A DNA stretch of 64,000 bases from Chinchilla lanigera (GCF_000276665.1 NW_004955483.1:9231553-9295552); one strand, 5' to 3'. Shown: positions 44,046 through 54,400, numbered from the stretch's first letter. Numbers and translations are program-made. Notes: generated by a model from the letters alone, not told the origin.

Positions 44046-44486
44046 AGAGGCAAGCCGTAGGCTCCTCAGTCCTTGGAGGTTCCCTTCCGTGCACCTGAGA
44101 AATCAGAGACGTCAGACTGCCAGGGGAAGTGAGCCCAGGAAGGACAGAGGAAATACAGCGGGTGAGGGAGGCAGTGACAACGCAGGCAGGGGGCGTGGTC
44201 AGGAGCCCAAGTCGGAGATGCCCCGGGGTGCACTCCGGTCTGGCTTTCCCTGCCTGCGGGCAAGTGACCTTTCTGGGAGAGGCCAGGGTTGAGCCCCCAT
44301 AACTAACATCACCTTGAAGCACCTTGAAAGGAGACACCTCGCCCTAACATGGACCAGGCTCCTTGTCTCTCCCCAGCACAGGGGACTTAGCCCGTGGCTT
44401 TCCTACCTCTCTGCCCAGCCCCTGCTCTCTCCTCTGCTCTTATCTCTGGGTGTTTTTGGAGGCCACGGACATGGTAGACATTCTTT
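44046..44486. other. Unassigned GC-richer sequence
   Basis: Several CpGs between 44130 and 44280 but no clear island or exon border. Frames of 60-97 codons on both strands are unsupported. Confidence 0.3.
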
Positions 44487-44612
44487 CTCATTCTGAAGTC
44501 TTTTTTTTTTTTTGGTTTTTCTCCGGTACCGGGAACTGAACTCACAACCTTGCGCTTGCCAGGCAGGCGCTTTGCTGCTGAGCTAAATCCCCAGCCCCTC
44601 ATTCTGAAGTCT
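44487..44612 (-). mobile_element. Young ID-type SINE, antisense, with perfect 15-bp target-site duplication
   Basis: 'ttttctccggtaccgggaactgaactcacaaccttgcgcttgccaggcaggcgctttgctgctgagctaaatccccagcccc', preceded by a T-run. CTCATTCTGAAGTCT is duplicated at 44487-44501 and 44598-44612. It is close to the 29007 copy, so both belong to the same young subfamily. Confidence 0.95.
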
Positions 44613-44934
44613 TGTTGAAATAATTTCTTGGCAAATGCAGACATATTTATATGTCCTGCCTAAAGGATCAGATGCAAGGGATTTTGGGTTTGCCTGGGCT
44701 CGCACATCTGAGTGAGTTTTGCAGTAAACAGTGTGGGTTCACCCTGCAGCCTAGCCCTTGCTGGATCGCTTGCTGCTTGGCTGTTTAGTTATCTCTCCCT
44801 GCATGCAGCTTCTGTCACAACCACAGTTTCTGGGCAGCGTGTAAGAATAGCCCATCACTGCAGAGCTTAATAATCAAGTGTAAGCACGGGTGATGGGATC
44901 ATAGTGTTGGTACTGATGGTCCAAAAACAGTCCA

Positions 44935-45140
44935 CACTGTCTTAAGTGCTCGCTGTGTACCCAAGTACTGCGCCCAGCTCCTTATATGCACTGAATGTAT
45001 GTCACACACATATGCACAGAATAAATATCTGATTCTCATGAGGTGGGGATTTCTATTACCTTCCCTTGTTCACATGAAGAAGCCGAGTACCAGAAAGGAG
45101 GAATAACTTGCTTTCGCTGACAAATGATGCAGGAGAGGGA
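44935..45140 (-). repeat. MIR SINE fragment, antisense
   Basis: 'taagtgctcgctgtgtacccaagtactgcgcccagctcc', then 'ctcatgaggtggggatttctattacc' and 'gaagaagccgagtaccagaaagg...aacttgct', are complements of successive MIR parts. Confidence 0.7.
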
Positions 45141-45560
45141 TTAACTCTTGCATTTTTGAGAACTCCAAATTAGTGTTAAATAAGTGCTAATTCTATTGAT
45201 TGTGTGGATGCCAGAACAAGATGGGGTAAGTTTAGATGGGATTACAGGAGAAAGTAGTTTAAACAGTTTTATAAGAGTCAAAATTGTGGGGAGAGGACAA
45301 AAGGGCATTTCAAGCAGGAGCTAATTGCTTGTGAGGATTAGGCGTCAATACGCCTGACAACTAATAGGTTTGTGTAGTTGATGCTGGCTGGTCCCTCCCT
45401 GTGCCCACAGAAGGTGATCGGAGTGGGGTGAGCGGAGACGTATTTGTTAGCTTTAGTGCAGGCACTGCTGTAATTAGCAGCAGGTCAACACCTTACAGAA
45501 TCTTGGGAGAGTATAAAGACGTATTTCCAGCAGAAACATGTTAGTCTGCACATCAAAGAG
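45141..45560. promoter_or_regulatory. Candidate conserved non-coding element with symmetric motifs
   Basis: Repeat-free block containing CTAATTG (45321), a 6-bp perfect inverted repeat AGGCGT-CAAT-ACGCCT (45340-45355), TAATTA (45471-45476) framed by CTGCT and AGCAG, and AGGTCA (45482-45487), a nuclear-receptor half site. CpGs are retained. Calls are motif-based. Confidence 0.4.
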
Positions 45561-46019
45561 GTGCAAACAAAAATGTCCTGCCCTTAGGAGATTTCTCCTT
45601 GGCTTGCCTTTACCCAGTGACGTGAGCTTCACACCTTCTCAGGAGCTGTCACCATCTCAACTTCCCTTCCTATTAATTAGCTCTGAGTCCTGTGTCTAGA
45701 GTCACTTGAAGCACTAGAGTCACATTTTGCCCCACCCCCGGCCAACGTGGGAGAGCCACCCTTCCCTACAGGGCTGCCATGCCTGCCAGGTACCTTGGGG
45801 AAGAGCAGCAGCAATGTCACTTGGCAAACGTGCATGTGTGGGGTGACCACTCCCTTCCTGCTGCACACAGCTGGCATCAGTTAAGGAGATTTAAACTTGG
45901 GCAGGAACTAGAGGCCAAATGGGGAGACCTGGATTTGTGGGTGCTCCATGAAAAATGGTAAAATGAGGAAATTGTACAGGTAATAGAGCAGAAGAAGGAT
46001 TTTTTTCCCTCTAAAACTG
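45561..46019. other. Unassigned sequence
   Basis: No feature is recognised. Confidence 0.3.
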
Positions 46020-46150
46020 AAAGAAAAACAATAACATCGGGACAGTTTTCTCCAGTTAGTTTATTGGTCTAATTAACTAATTAATTAGCAAATTACTTTG
46101 TTTATAACCTTCCTTGTTTGCAAAAGTTTTATAGCAGCGCCTTAAATCTA
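46020..46150. promoter_or_regulatory. Candidate enhancer core: homeodomain and forkhead site cluster
   Basis: Three TAATTA cores (46070-46075, 46078-46083, 46082-46087) with a perfect 12-bp palindrome CTAATTAATTAG (46077-46088) are followed by two forkhead-like sites TGTTTAT (near 46099) and TGTTTGC (near 46115). Such packing is typical of developmental enhancers. AT-rich chance clustering is the alternative. Confidence 0.4.
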
Positions 46151-46246
46151 TAAGCCTACTAAATGAGACTCTTACAAAGTAAGCCAGTTAATGTGTCTCT
46201 TTTCCAATGTTTCTTTATACCAAAATGATTGCATATCAATAGTAAC

Positions 46247-46383
46247 ATTCTAAAAGCTGGGCATGGTGCCACATACCTATAATCCTAGCACTTGGAGGCT
46301 GAGGCAGGGAGATCACCAGGAGTTCAAGGACAGCTAGGGCTACATAGTGAGACCCAATTTCCAAAAGAAAAAAGATTCTAAAA
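46247..46383 (+). mobile_element. B1 SINE (monomer) with short target-site duplication
   Basis: The body 'gctgggcatggtgccacata...ggaggctgaggcagggagatcaccaggagttcaaggacagctagggctacatagtgagac' lacks the second B1 internal duplicate. ATTCTAAAA flanks it at 46247-46255 and 46375-46383. Confidence 0.9.
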
Positions 46384-46764
46384 ACAAGTGCTAGTGTATT
46401 TACATTTATCATCTGTGTTCTACTTTTTAAGAATGAACTTTTCCTTTAAACCTCACTATGGCTTAACAGGGTCTCATTTTCTTGCTTCTGTGTATGAACT
46501 CTAGTGCTGCATGGTAACTGGTGTTTTCTGCTGTTTGCCTTTTGGTGCTTGAGCCCTTCTGCCTGTTGGAGCACTGTGAGCTCAGCCCTTATGGGGGCCT
46601 CCTGCCACCACAACCCACCATACTACACCCCAAGGGTCTCCAAGGTCTGGGCCCCCTGTGCTTGGTCTTTATGGCTCTCTCCAAGCTTAAATGGTGCTGT
46701 GTTATTGGCAACATTTCTGCCTGCAAAAATTCCAGTCAAAACTTTAGACAACAGGGATGCTAGT
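46384..46764. other. Unassigned sequence
   Basis: The 125-codon and 80-codon frames starting at 46504 and 46521 run into the SINE at 46765 and have no domain. Confidence 0.3.
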
Positions 46765-46910
46765 GTAGGCACCACTGGGAGGCAGAGGCAGGAGGAGTGC
46801 AAGCTCAAGCCCAGCGTGGGCAACTTAGCAAGACCCTGTCCCAAAATCAAAGTATTAAAAAAGGGCTGTAGCTCAGTGTAAAGCCCCTGAGTTCAGTCCC
46901 CCGTTCCACA
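46765..46910 (+). mobile_element. B1-dID composite SINE, 5'-truncated
   Basis: 'gtaggcaccactgggaggcagaggcaggagg...tgggcaacttagcaagaccctgtcc' then 'gggctgtagctcagtgtaaagcccctgagttcagtccccc'. A (CA)n tract at 46921-46942 grew in its tail. Confidence 0.8.
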
Positions 46911-46942
46911 CACAAACAGAAACACACACACACACACACACA

Positions 46943-48086
46943 AAATCAAAGAGCAAAGATTCTGGATTTTCCTTTCGCCTCCAAATCTGATAGAAATAGA
47001 ATGTGACCTAGCATTTGCTTCCTATCTCGCCATGCTCTTGTATGCATCGCCACCTGCAAGCCACCTAACAGCTCTAGGTAGCGTTTTCACCAGGGAACAA
47101 ACTGTGTGAGGTTGCCCCTAGGTGAGCAGACAGAGTTTACCTCCCCCGCCACCCAGGTAGGACATCCCCAGCATGTGAACACAGTGCCAGGGGCTCGTGG
47201 TCACACAGGGAACAGGAATGAGAGGTGAATAGATGTGTGGGCCTAATCCTGTGCCCGTCGGCCAAAGAGAGCAGAGAGACAGGCACCCCATGAAGAGCAT
47301 GGCTTATGTTCCTCATTAAAGCTTCCTTCCAGCCCCGGAGGAGAACCTCACTGCTTTCCTCTTCTGGAGCTGTGGACCCAGGCAGGATAACAAGGACAGC
47401 CTCCACGTAGCACAACCCGGATTCTAAGCCAGCTCGCTCTAACCTGAAACTCGTGCTCATTTTCAACATGAGTGGGTTATTTCTGAACTGTTCTTCGCTT
47501 CCTTTTTCCTTCTGATGCCTGGTTTTTAGTTATTTCTTGGCAAACTGAAACATTCCTCAAAGGCTGTACAGGGGAGGTAAGGGTCGGGGGATTTTGAAAC
47601 AAAACAGTGATTGATTAGTGTTCTAGGGATGGTTTGTGCCCCTGGTGAGCTCAGTAATCACTGTGGGAGCTCAGAATGCCAACTGTAGTCACTGAGACCA
47701 AAGGGAGACTTCCAGAGAAATGTGGGTCATGAAAGCCAGGACCCAAGGGAGGAGTGGCAGGGAGGGCCTCAAGTTGACTTTCGAGGGGGATGCAAGGCCA
47801 GTGAGACTTCTGGGTAGAGTTGAAACTGATGGGGACTAGCTTGGGGACAGATGGAGCTCTGGAGGGCTAGAGGACTTAGACCTGTGACATTTGTATTAGT
47901 ACTGTACACCATACTGGAGAACTGACCGGTGTGTGACAATAATATCCACAAAAATTGGGGCAAATATAAATGTCACTGAATGGAGACAGATAGGGAGACT
48001 TATCAACAGGAGTGATCAGAAGTACCCATTTCCTTTGTATTTGGTATGCCACAGTTTGGGCCACTTATGTATGCTGCAGGGAAAAG
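46943..48086. other. Unassigned sequence
   Basis: No repeat family or exon is recognised. The 110-codon minus-strand frame (47137-47469) has no domain. Confidence 0.3.
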
Positions 48087-48280
48087 GAAGATGGACTTGG
48101 AGTCAGAGAGACGTGAGTTCAAATCCAGCCTCCACTATCTGTAGTCTGTGTGACCCTGGGCAAGTTGATCTAAGTCTCTGTTCTCTCGGGGATATAATGT
48201 GGATAATAATCATGCTTTAAAGGATTGCTACACAGAAAGAAGCTCGCACAGTGTCGGGCACACACAAGTACCTAATTAGT
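48087..48280 (+). repeat. MIR SINE, well preserved
   Basis: 'gacttggagtcagagagacgtgagttcaaatccagcctcc...gtgtgaccctgggcaagttgatctaagtctctg', then 'ggataataat' and 'gctcgcacagtgtcgggcac', cover almost the whole MIR consensus. Confidence 0.9.
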
Positions 48281-48510
48281 TATTCTTATTCTCAGCCAAG
48301 AGCATAGGTGGTCCTTTTTATTGTGTTTATAAAAAGCTATAGTATGGCTTGAAAGAGCCCCTCGTAATCCAAAGAGATACATCCTTGAAATTTCTGCTGC
48401 AGCAGAAATGCAAATTATTACTGAGTACATTTCTGGCAGACATATGAGCCATTTACATAATGAAACCTCTCTAAGATTATTTCTATTAATAGCAACCCTT
48501 CTAAGTATCA
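48281..48510. promoter_or_regulatory. Candidate regulatory element with 20-bp palindrome and octamer
   Basis: A perfect 20-bp palindrome at 48390-48409 (arms ATTTCTGCTG and CAGCAGAAAT) overlaps a consensus POU octamer ATGCAAAT (48408-48415), which is followed by TTATTA. The block is free of repeats and sits beside a MIR. POU-factor binding is likely in principle. Function is inferred. Confidence 0.45.
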
Positions 48511-49059
48511 ATCTGACCATTTTGTATTTAGAATCATTCTATGAACAGATTCCTTTTATTGCCATGTCTTCTTAATATCTTCTGACAAGTATCATTATCT
48601 CTTTCCTTTATATTCTAGTGTTTATGGTTTTACGGGTTCTTAACATGTTCGTTTACTACCTAAGAACTTCATTTTGATAATGCATCACTTTGATGTGGGA
48701 GTTGGGGAAGAAAGGCTGTTGCGTATGCTCTCAGTTGCAGATTCGCAGTTTAGAGGAGGATGCGCTGGTCTGCATGGTGCTTGCGGAGTGGTGCTTTCTC
48801 ACCCGGTATGGTGGGTGGTCATTGTGTGCATGGGAGTGGTCAGTCTTCTTTGCTTTAAGTGCAAAGTGCCTGCACGCTGCTGTGTACACGTAGCTGGTCC
48901 ACTCGCACAATGCTCCCTGGAGACCGGGAGTTTCTTTGCAGGCGCGTGAGATAAACTGTTAAGTAATGAGGCTGGGTCTGTAATTGGACCTCACCGCTTC
49001 TGAATCATGACTTGTGTTCTCCCCTGGAAGCCATTCCTCTTGAGCACAGGTAGGGGTTT
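48511..49059. other. Unassigned sequence
   Basis: No repeat family or exon is recognised. Confidence 0.3.
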
Positions 49060-49130
49060 TTTCCTATGTGCCCTAGATGCCTAACAAGAGAGGTGCTCAA
49101 ATGCTCTCTGAATGAATCAGGGAGCAGTGA
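49060..49130 (+). repeat. LINE-2 3' end fragment
   Basis: 'tatgtgccctagatgcctaacaagagaggtgctcaaatgctctctgaatgaatc' fits the diverged L2 terminus. Confidence 0.5.
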
Positions 49131-49668
49131 GCTTGAGGGAGCACCCAAGAAAATACCCACAAGTGGAAGCAAGCTTCCCTGGGAGTGGGTTCTGAGACAC
49201 ATTCCAGCTCCGTGATTTTGAGCCTGCAGACACCATTTAAATGGCGGGAGGAACGTAGCAGGTGCTTCCTTGGGCTGTGTTCTTATCTTACCCTTTATAA
49301 TAGCTAATGAATGGCCAGGACGTTCTTGTCTGATTGTCCTTTCCATGCGAAGGTTATAATGATCCTAAGGCAGCAACATTGACAAAAATTTTTAAAAAGG
49401 AATAAAACGAATTACAATTTTTTAAATGTAGGCTTCTATTTTAAAGAAAGTCTGATTGCATTTCTATTTTGAAAAATGGTTTTACTTGTTACCGTTTTTA
49501 TTTCTAAGAAACCCGCTTGAGGCAGCTTCTAAGGAAGGAGTAGTTCGGTAAGGACACAGAGCTGGCCCGTCGATTTTAGGGAAGAGGCACCGTTGGGCCT
49601 TAGGTGATGGGAAACAAAAGCAAAGGAAGTGAGAATGTGTAGTACATCTGGGGACTGGCTGGTGTGTT
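49131..49668. other. Unassigned sequence
   Basis: No feature is recognised. Confidence 0.3.
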
Positions 49669-50045
49669 GCCTGGTTTTCTATCACTGTAATAAATACCCG
49701 AGATAATCAAGTTATAAAGAGAAAAGGTTTGTTTCGGCTCACAGTTTTGGAGTTTTCGGCCCAGGTTTGGTCAGTTCCATTGTTCCACTGCCTGCGGTGA
49801 GCACACTGTGCCAGAAGCCTGTGACACAAAACTGCTCATCTCATGACCAGAAAGGAAAAAACCAGAAGAGGGACGGGTAGGGAGGGTCCAGCTCTCCCCT
49901 TCAAGAGCATAGCCCAAGTGACTGTGGATGTCCCATGAGACCCCATCTCTTGAACTTTCTACAACCTCTCCAAAGTGCTGTTCTGGGGAACACACATGGA
50001 CCCTCAGGGAACACTGCAGATCCAAGCTATAGCAGGTCATGTTGT
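49669..50045 (+). repeat. Rodent interspersed repeat, same class as 63597-63995 (family uncertain)
   Basis: Begins 'cctggttttctatcactgtaataaatacccgagataatc', continues 'aagagaaaaggtttgtttcggctcacagttttgg' and ends near 'atccaagctatagcag'. The layout matches a repeat common in rodent genomes that starts 'tctattgctgtgataaaacacc' and passes 'ggtttatttggcttaca'. Confidence 0.55.
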
Positions 50046-50774
50046 GTGGCCAGGAGCGCATCCACCTGTGTGGACAGACAACTTCCCGACGAGGGCATGG
50101 TGTGTAGATGGGCGGTGTGTGTCTCTGCAGAGGTTGTACCGAGGTTGTTGCGATTACTTCTTAAAGAGTTCATAATCATTTAATGCCATCATTTAATATA
50201 GCAGGAGAAAAAAAAATGAAGATGACTGTTGTTCTATTGTGGTAATTTCTGTGTGTAAGGCTCATTAATATCTTTGTTCAGAATGAGCGGCTCTTTTCTG
50301 CTTGTAATGTGCTAAAATCACACCACTTGTGCTGCTGTTCCTCTGGCTCCTGTTTGTCCTTCACCTTGAGTAGAGTTGCTTCCCACGAGGTGGCCTTCCC
50401 TAGTACCGGGCCAGCCCGATGGGACTGAGCCATGGTGGGTGTGCCTGTCGTGCTAAGGGACATGCTGATAGAGGGCCCTGTCCTTGGTATGTTGTTGGGG
50501 GATGGTCAAGAAGCAGATAAGAAGTGTTTGCTGCCATCTCTGTCATCCCTGAGAAGGTGGTGCTGGGGTCACTGCACAGAATGACATGGCTCCAGGTCAC
50601 CTGAAATGTGGACCTCTTGTGACCCAGTATTTGGAGGAGGAAACAAATCCAGAGAAGTAAAGGTGGCTGGACCAAGACATCAGACTAGAAGCAGAAGTGG
50701 ACCTATGGGCTCCTCCTTCCTGCCCCTACTCCTTTTCTACAGTGACCATATGTGGGTCCGTAGCTCTGTCCTTT
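50046..50774. other. Unassigned sequence
   Basis: Possible MIR-like remnant around 50600-50700. Otherwise nothing is recognised. Confidence 0.25.
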
Positions 50775-51165
50775 GCAACTACCAGTATTGGTCTTCTTGG
50801 GCTGTCAGGACAAGGCACTGCAGACTGAGTGGCTTATGCAGGGGAAGTTTGTTTTCTTACCATTGTGGAGGGCGCAAGTCTGGCATCGAGGATCCCTGGA
50901 ATTGATTCTTCTGAAATCTTTCTCAGTGACTCATGGGCCGTCTTTCTCTGTGTCCTCACCTGGTCTTTCCTTGGTATCTGTGTCCTACTTTCTTCTTATA
51001 AGGACACCAGGTGCTCCTTTGGCAGCACATATAATTGTAAGGGCATCAGTTATACTGGATCAGGGAAGCACCTCTGTGACCTCTCCTTATCTTAGTCACC
51101 TCTTGAAAGGTCTTGTCCCAATGTATTCTGGCTCCCAATATGCAGATTCAACCAAGCGAGGATGA
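50775..51165 (+). repeat. Ancient mammalian interspersed repeat carrying a U6-like insert
   Basis: 'gggctgtcaggacaaggcactgcagactgagtggctta', 'ccgtctttctctgtgtcctcacctggtctttcc' and 'ttcttataaggacaccag', then 'ttatactggatcagg' match a widespread mammalian repeat. Its continuity is broken at 51011-51043 by a foreign piece. Confidence 0.6.
51005..51049 (+). pseudogene. Possible 5' U6 snRNA retropseudogene fragment
   Basis: Inserted sequence 51011-51043 begins GTGCTCCTTTGGCAGCACATATA, close to the 5' end of U6 snRNA. GGCAGCACATATA matches exactly over 13 bases, then similarity fades. It is flanked by CACCAG (51005-51010) and CATCAG (51044-51049), compatible with a short target-site duplication. 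Too short for certainty. Confidence 0.3.
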
Positions 51166-51224
51166 GAAATGTTTGAGAAACATGCGTCTGTATTGAAAAT
51201 GTACCTGTCATTTTTCTTGTCGTT

Positions 51225-51355
51225 ATTCTGTGTGAGATACAGTCTGACAACTATTTACATAGCATTTACACTGCATTAGGCCTTGCAGGAGCCCAGAGAT
51301 GATTTGAAGCCTACAGGAGGATAGACGTAGGTGCTATGCAGATTCTGTGGCAGTG
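51225..51355 (+). mobile_element. MER2-type Tigger fragment
   Basis: 'ctgacaactatttacatagcatttacactgcattagg...agagatgatttgaagcctacaggaggatagacgtaggt' matches the MER2 consensus in the opposite orientation to the other copies. Confidence 0.75.
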
Positions 51356-51850
51356 GACAGGGAGGACTTGAGCGCTACAGGGTGGGAAGGGGCTGGGGCC
51401 AACAGCCCACAGGCACTGTGGGACAGCTTGTACAGTCACATCCTGAGGGCCTGGGAGTTAGGGCTTTCACGTGGGAATCTGGGCCCGAGTCACAATTCAG
51501 TTTGTAGTAGTATCTATACATTGGTTGATTTATTCATTGATTATGGGTTCCACTGGTTACCAGTCTTTAAATGGCTACATTTCACTAGGCTTTTCAACTA
51601 TTAATTTTGCTGCAATCTGCAGCCAGCTCATTCATAATCGTAATGCTAGAAATGTTTCCAATCACTGACTTAGGCCAGGTATGGTGCTAGGCATTGGAGG
51701 ATCCTCTGCAAACAAGAGAGATTGGGTTCCTCCCTTTGTGGGTTGCAGTCTGTCAGGAAAGGTGGGCGTTAATCATAGAAGGGATTTGTGAGGATTGCTA
51801 CAAAGGGAGGTGCAGATGCCGCTTGAGCCAAGTTTTTGCCTGCTTGCCTG
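51356..51850. other. Unassigned sequence
   Basis: No feature is recognised. Confidence 0.3.
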
Positions 51851-51885
51851 TCTTTCTTTTCTTTCTTTATTTCTTTTTTTCTTTT

Positions 51886-51954
<69 letters not shown>

Positions 51955-51970
51955 TGTTCCTTCTTTCTTC
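51851..51970. repeat. (TTTC)n microsatellite
   Basis: About 25 near-perfect TTTC units in a 120-base pyrimidine tract, next to the tail end of an antisense SINE. The Phe/Leu/Ser and Lys/Glu/Arg repeat frames here are artefacts. Confidence 0.97.
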
Positions 51971-52167
51971 AGTGCTAGGAATTGAACCCAGGACCTTCAC
52001 ACTGAGCTACATTCTCAGCCTCAAACCTTTTTAACTTTTAATTTTAATTAATTAATTTTGAGACACGGTCTCATTGTGTAGCCCAAGTTGGCCTTGAACT
52101 CCCCCAGTCTTCCTGCCTCAGCTTCCTGAGTGCTAAAACTGCAGGCTTGCTCCACCACACCCAGCTA
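51971..52167 (-). mobile_element. B1-dID composite SINE, antisense
   Basis: ID part 'tgctaggaattgaacccaggaccttcacactgagctacattctcagcc', a (TTAA)n linker, and B1 part 'ttgagacacggtctcattgtgtagcccaagttggccttgaactc...ccaccacacccagct'. Confidence 0.9.
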
Positions 52168-52589
52168 CCCTTTTTTGTTTTGCCTCCTAGAGCACCAGAA
52201 TTCCCAGGATGCCCCACCACACCCAGCAGTATCTCAGTTGTTAATCACAGGTTCCACGTGGGCCACAGTGGCATAATGTGAGCTGTTGTTCACGGCCCTG
52301 TGACTATGGGAGCATTTATTTATCTGGACTGCTCCAGCAACTGGAGTGCTCAAGAGGAAAGTACCAGAAGGTGATACTACCCTTATTCCAAATATATTCC
52401 ATCATTGCCAGAATGCTCACTCTGTAACTGGATGATCCCTGTGAACTCTGCATTTATGGTTTTGATTTTTTTTTTCTGGAGAAGGGAAGCTGCTATTTTT
52501 ACCATCTAGTAGAGTAGCGATGACTCCTTGATAACATGGTTACTATACAGGGCTCCATCTCTTTCTCCCAGGGGATCCTGTCTGAGTCA
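52168..52589. other. Unassigned sequence
   Basis: 'gatgccccaccacacccagcag' (52209-52230) repeats a piece of the preceding SINE head. Nothing else is recognised. Confidence 0.3.
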
Positions 52590-52660
52590 TATTTTTGTTG
52601 CTAGTGTCTGGCATTGTGCCTGGCATTTAGTAGGTCTTCAGTAAATATTTGCTGAATTCT
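52590..52660 (+). repeat. LINE-2 3' end fragment
   Basis: 'tctggcattgtgcctggcatttagtaggtcttcagtaaatatttgctgaatt' is a close match to the L2 terminus. Confidence 0.8.
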
Positions 52661-53719
52661 GTGCACTGACTGGAAACCTGCCCACTGGTACTAGCTTGAT
52701 AAATGCCTCCCCTCTCCGTGAAGCTTGTAGGCTTCTCAGCAGGAGCACGGTGAGTCACACGTGGTCCAGCTGACTCGGCACCTCGTGAATAATAGACATT
52801 CCGTTCCTGAAACACCGGGCCTGTCCAGATTGGCCAGCCATCCCTGCATGCGGGACAATGGCAGATTCTTAGAGCGAAACTGTAAAAAGCATACGCGGGT
52901 TATTGTGTAGACATCCCAAAATGTGTCTTGCTGGGCGACCCCTTGTGGATCTCTGAACAAACTGAACACCCATCCCAGGCTCCCAGGGGAGAGTGTGCTC
53001 TCTGCTTCCCTCCTGCTGCAGCTGTGGCTGCCTTCATTAGAGAATCCCAGAGAAGTGAATTAAGGTGAATTTTGAGAGAAGGGAGAAAGGCAGCGTGACG
53101 GATGTGGGAGTGGGTGTGGGAAGGTTGTTCCAGGCATGAAGAAAGCATCAAAGAGCCTTGGCTGTTTCTCCATTTCTAGTACTCACTGACAGCTTTTATT
53201 GTTTTAACGTTTTCAAAAGTGTCCTCTGAACCTCAGGCTATTCAAAAACAAGTATTTCATGGTGGAGATGATGTCAAATGATAAGATGCATTATATGATC
53301 AGTGGCAGAAACAGAGGTGGAAACCACAGTGTGATGAGAATTTAAACCTACAGAAGTCAAAAAATTCAGGAGCTCAAGTGAAATGGCAAATGTGACTCAG
53401 TCCCCTCGGGCATATGGTAGTAGCGTTTTCTGAATCGTGGCACTTTCTGTTCAATTTAAGCCCTTGCTTTTGCAAAGTCGTTGTGTCAAGGTTGCAGTGT
53501 GAGCAGTAACCTTAGACTGTGGTGACTCTTTCTGTTCTCACCCACAGTATATGCTGCATTTGTGCGCTGAAATTTGGGATGCTTATTTTAATTTTTTAAA
53601 AAAGTGGTACAGTGCTCATTCAGTGGCACGAAATCCAGGTGACTTTAGGATGAACGCACTTTTCTCCTTGCTTGAATAGGACTTCATAGTGAAAACACAG
53701 CCGCTTTTACTTTGGGCAA
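52661..53719. other. Unassigned sequence
   Basis: No repeat or exon is recognised. Frames of 62-83 codons are unsupported. Confidence 0.3.
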
Positions 53720-54095
53720 AATGTAAATATCATAAAGGTTATATTTTAACAACTTTTTAAAGGTGTAATTTAAGGTGTTAAGGACATCCATATTACAATT
53801 ACCATTCACCCCTGTCCATCTCCAGAACCCTTTTCTTTTTGCAAAATTGAAAATCTACCCATTGACTAACAACCCCATTCTCTTCTTCCCCCGCCCCCAG
53901 CAGCCATCATTGTACTTTTCTTTCTCTGTGACATAAACTACTCACATAAGGTGAAGTCTTTGTGTCACCAGCTTATTTCACTTAGCTGCTGTATTTTTAA
54001 TCATTCCTCACTGGGATATAATTTACAAAGCATAACATTCAATGACTTTTCATTATATTTACAATTGATTTATTTCTGAAGAGAGTGTACATTCT
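53720..54095 (-). mobile_element. LINE-1 (L1M-like) fragment, antisense
   Basis: 'ttaaaggtgtaatttaaggtgttaaggacatcc', 'caattaccattcacccctgtccatctccagaacc' and 'ctctgtgacataaactactcacataaggtg' parallel the 40970 fragment and match the L1M 3' UTR complement. Confidence 0.7.
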
Positions 54096-54189
54096 TTTTT
54101 TTTTTTTACTTCTCAAAAATGTATACATGCTTCTTATCTGGCAAGTCTGGTTATAAAAGTGCCATGAAATAAATGGTAACAAACGTTAA

Positions 54190-54400
54190 GGGAAAATGTC
54201 TAGTTTATGCTTGATTTGATTTACATGAATTCAGACAGCCAAAATATTTTTGTTAGCATGTTTGCTTTAATTGAAGCGTCTTCATTTCACTTCCTGGACC
54301 CAGCAATATGTGACTAATTAGCGTTGTTCTTCCTATGGTATTGTTTGCTTGCAAGGTTGGTTGTGATGAGTAAGATAGAGATTCAACAGAATCGAAACTT
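54190..54400. promoter_or_regulatory. Candidate conserved non-coding element
   Basis: Repeat-free block with the palindromic homeodomain site CTAATTAG (54314-54321), a TTTAATTGAAG site near 54267 and forkhead-like TGTTTGC near 54342. Motif-based only. Confidence 0.3.

Noticed and set aside
51694..52034. Phe/Leu/Ser-repeat frames
   Set aside because: Produced by the TTTC microsatellite.
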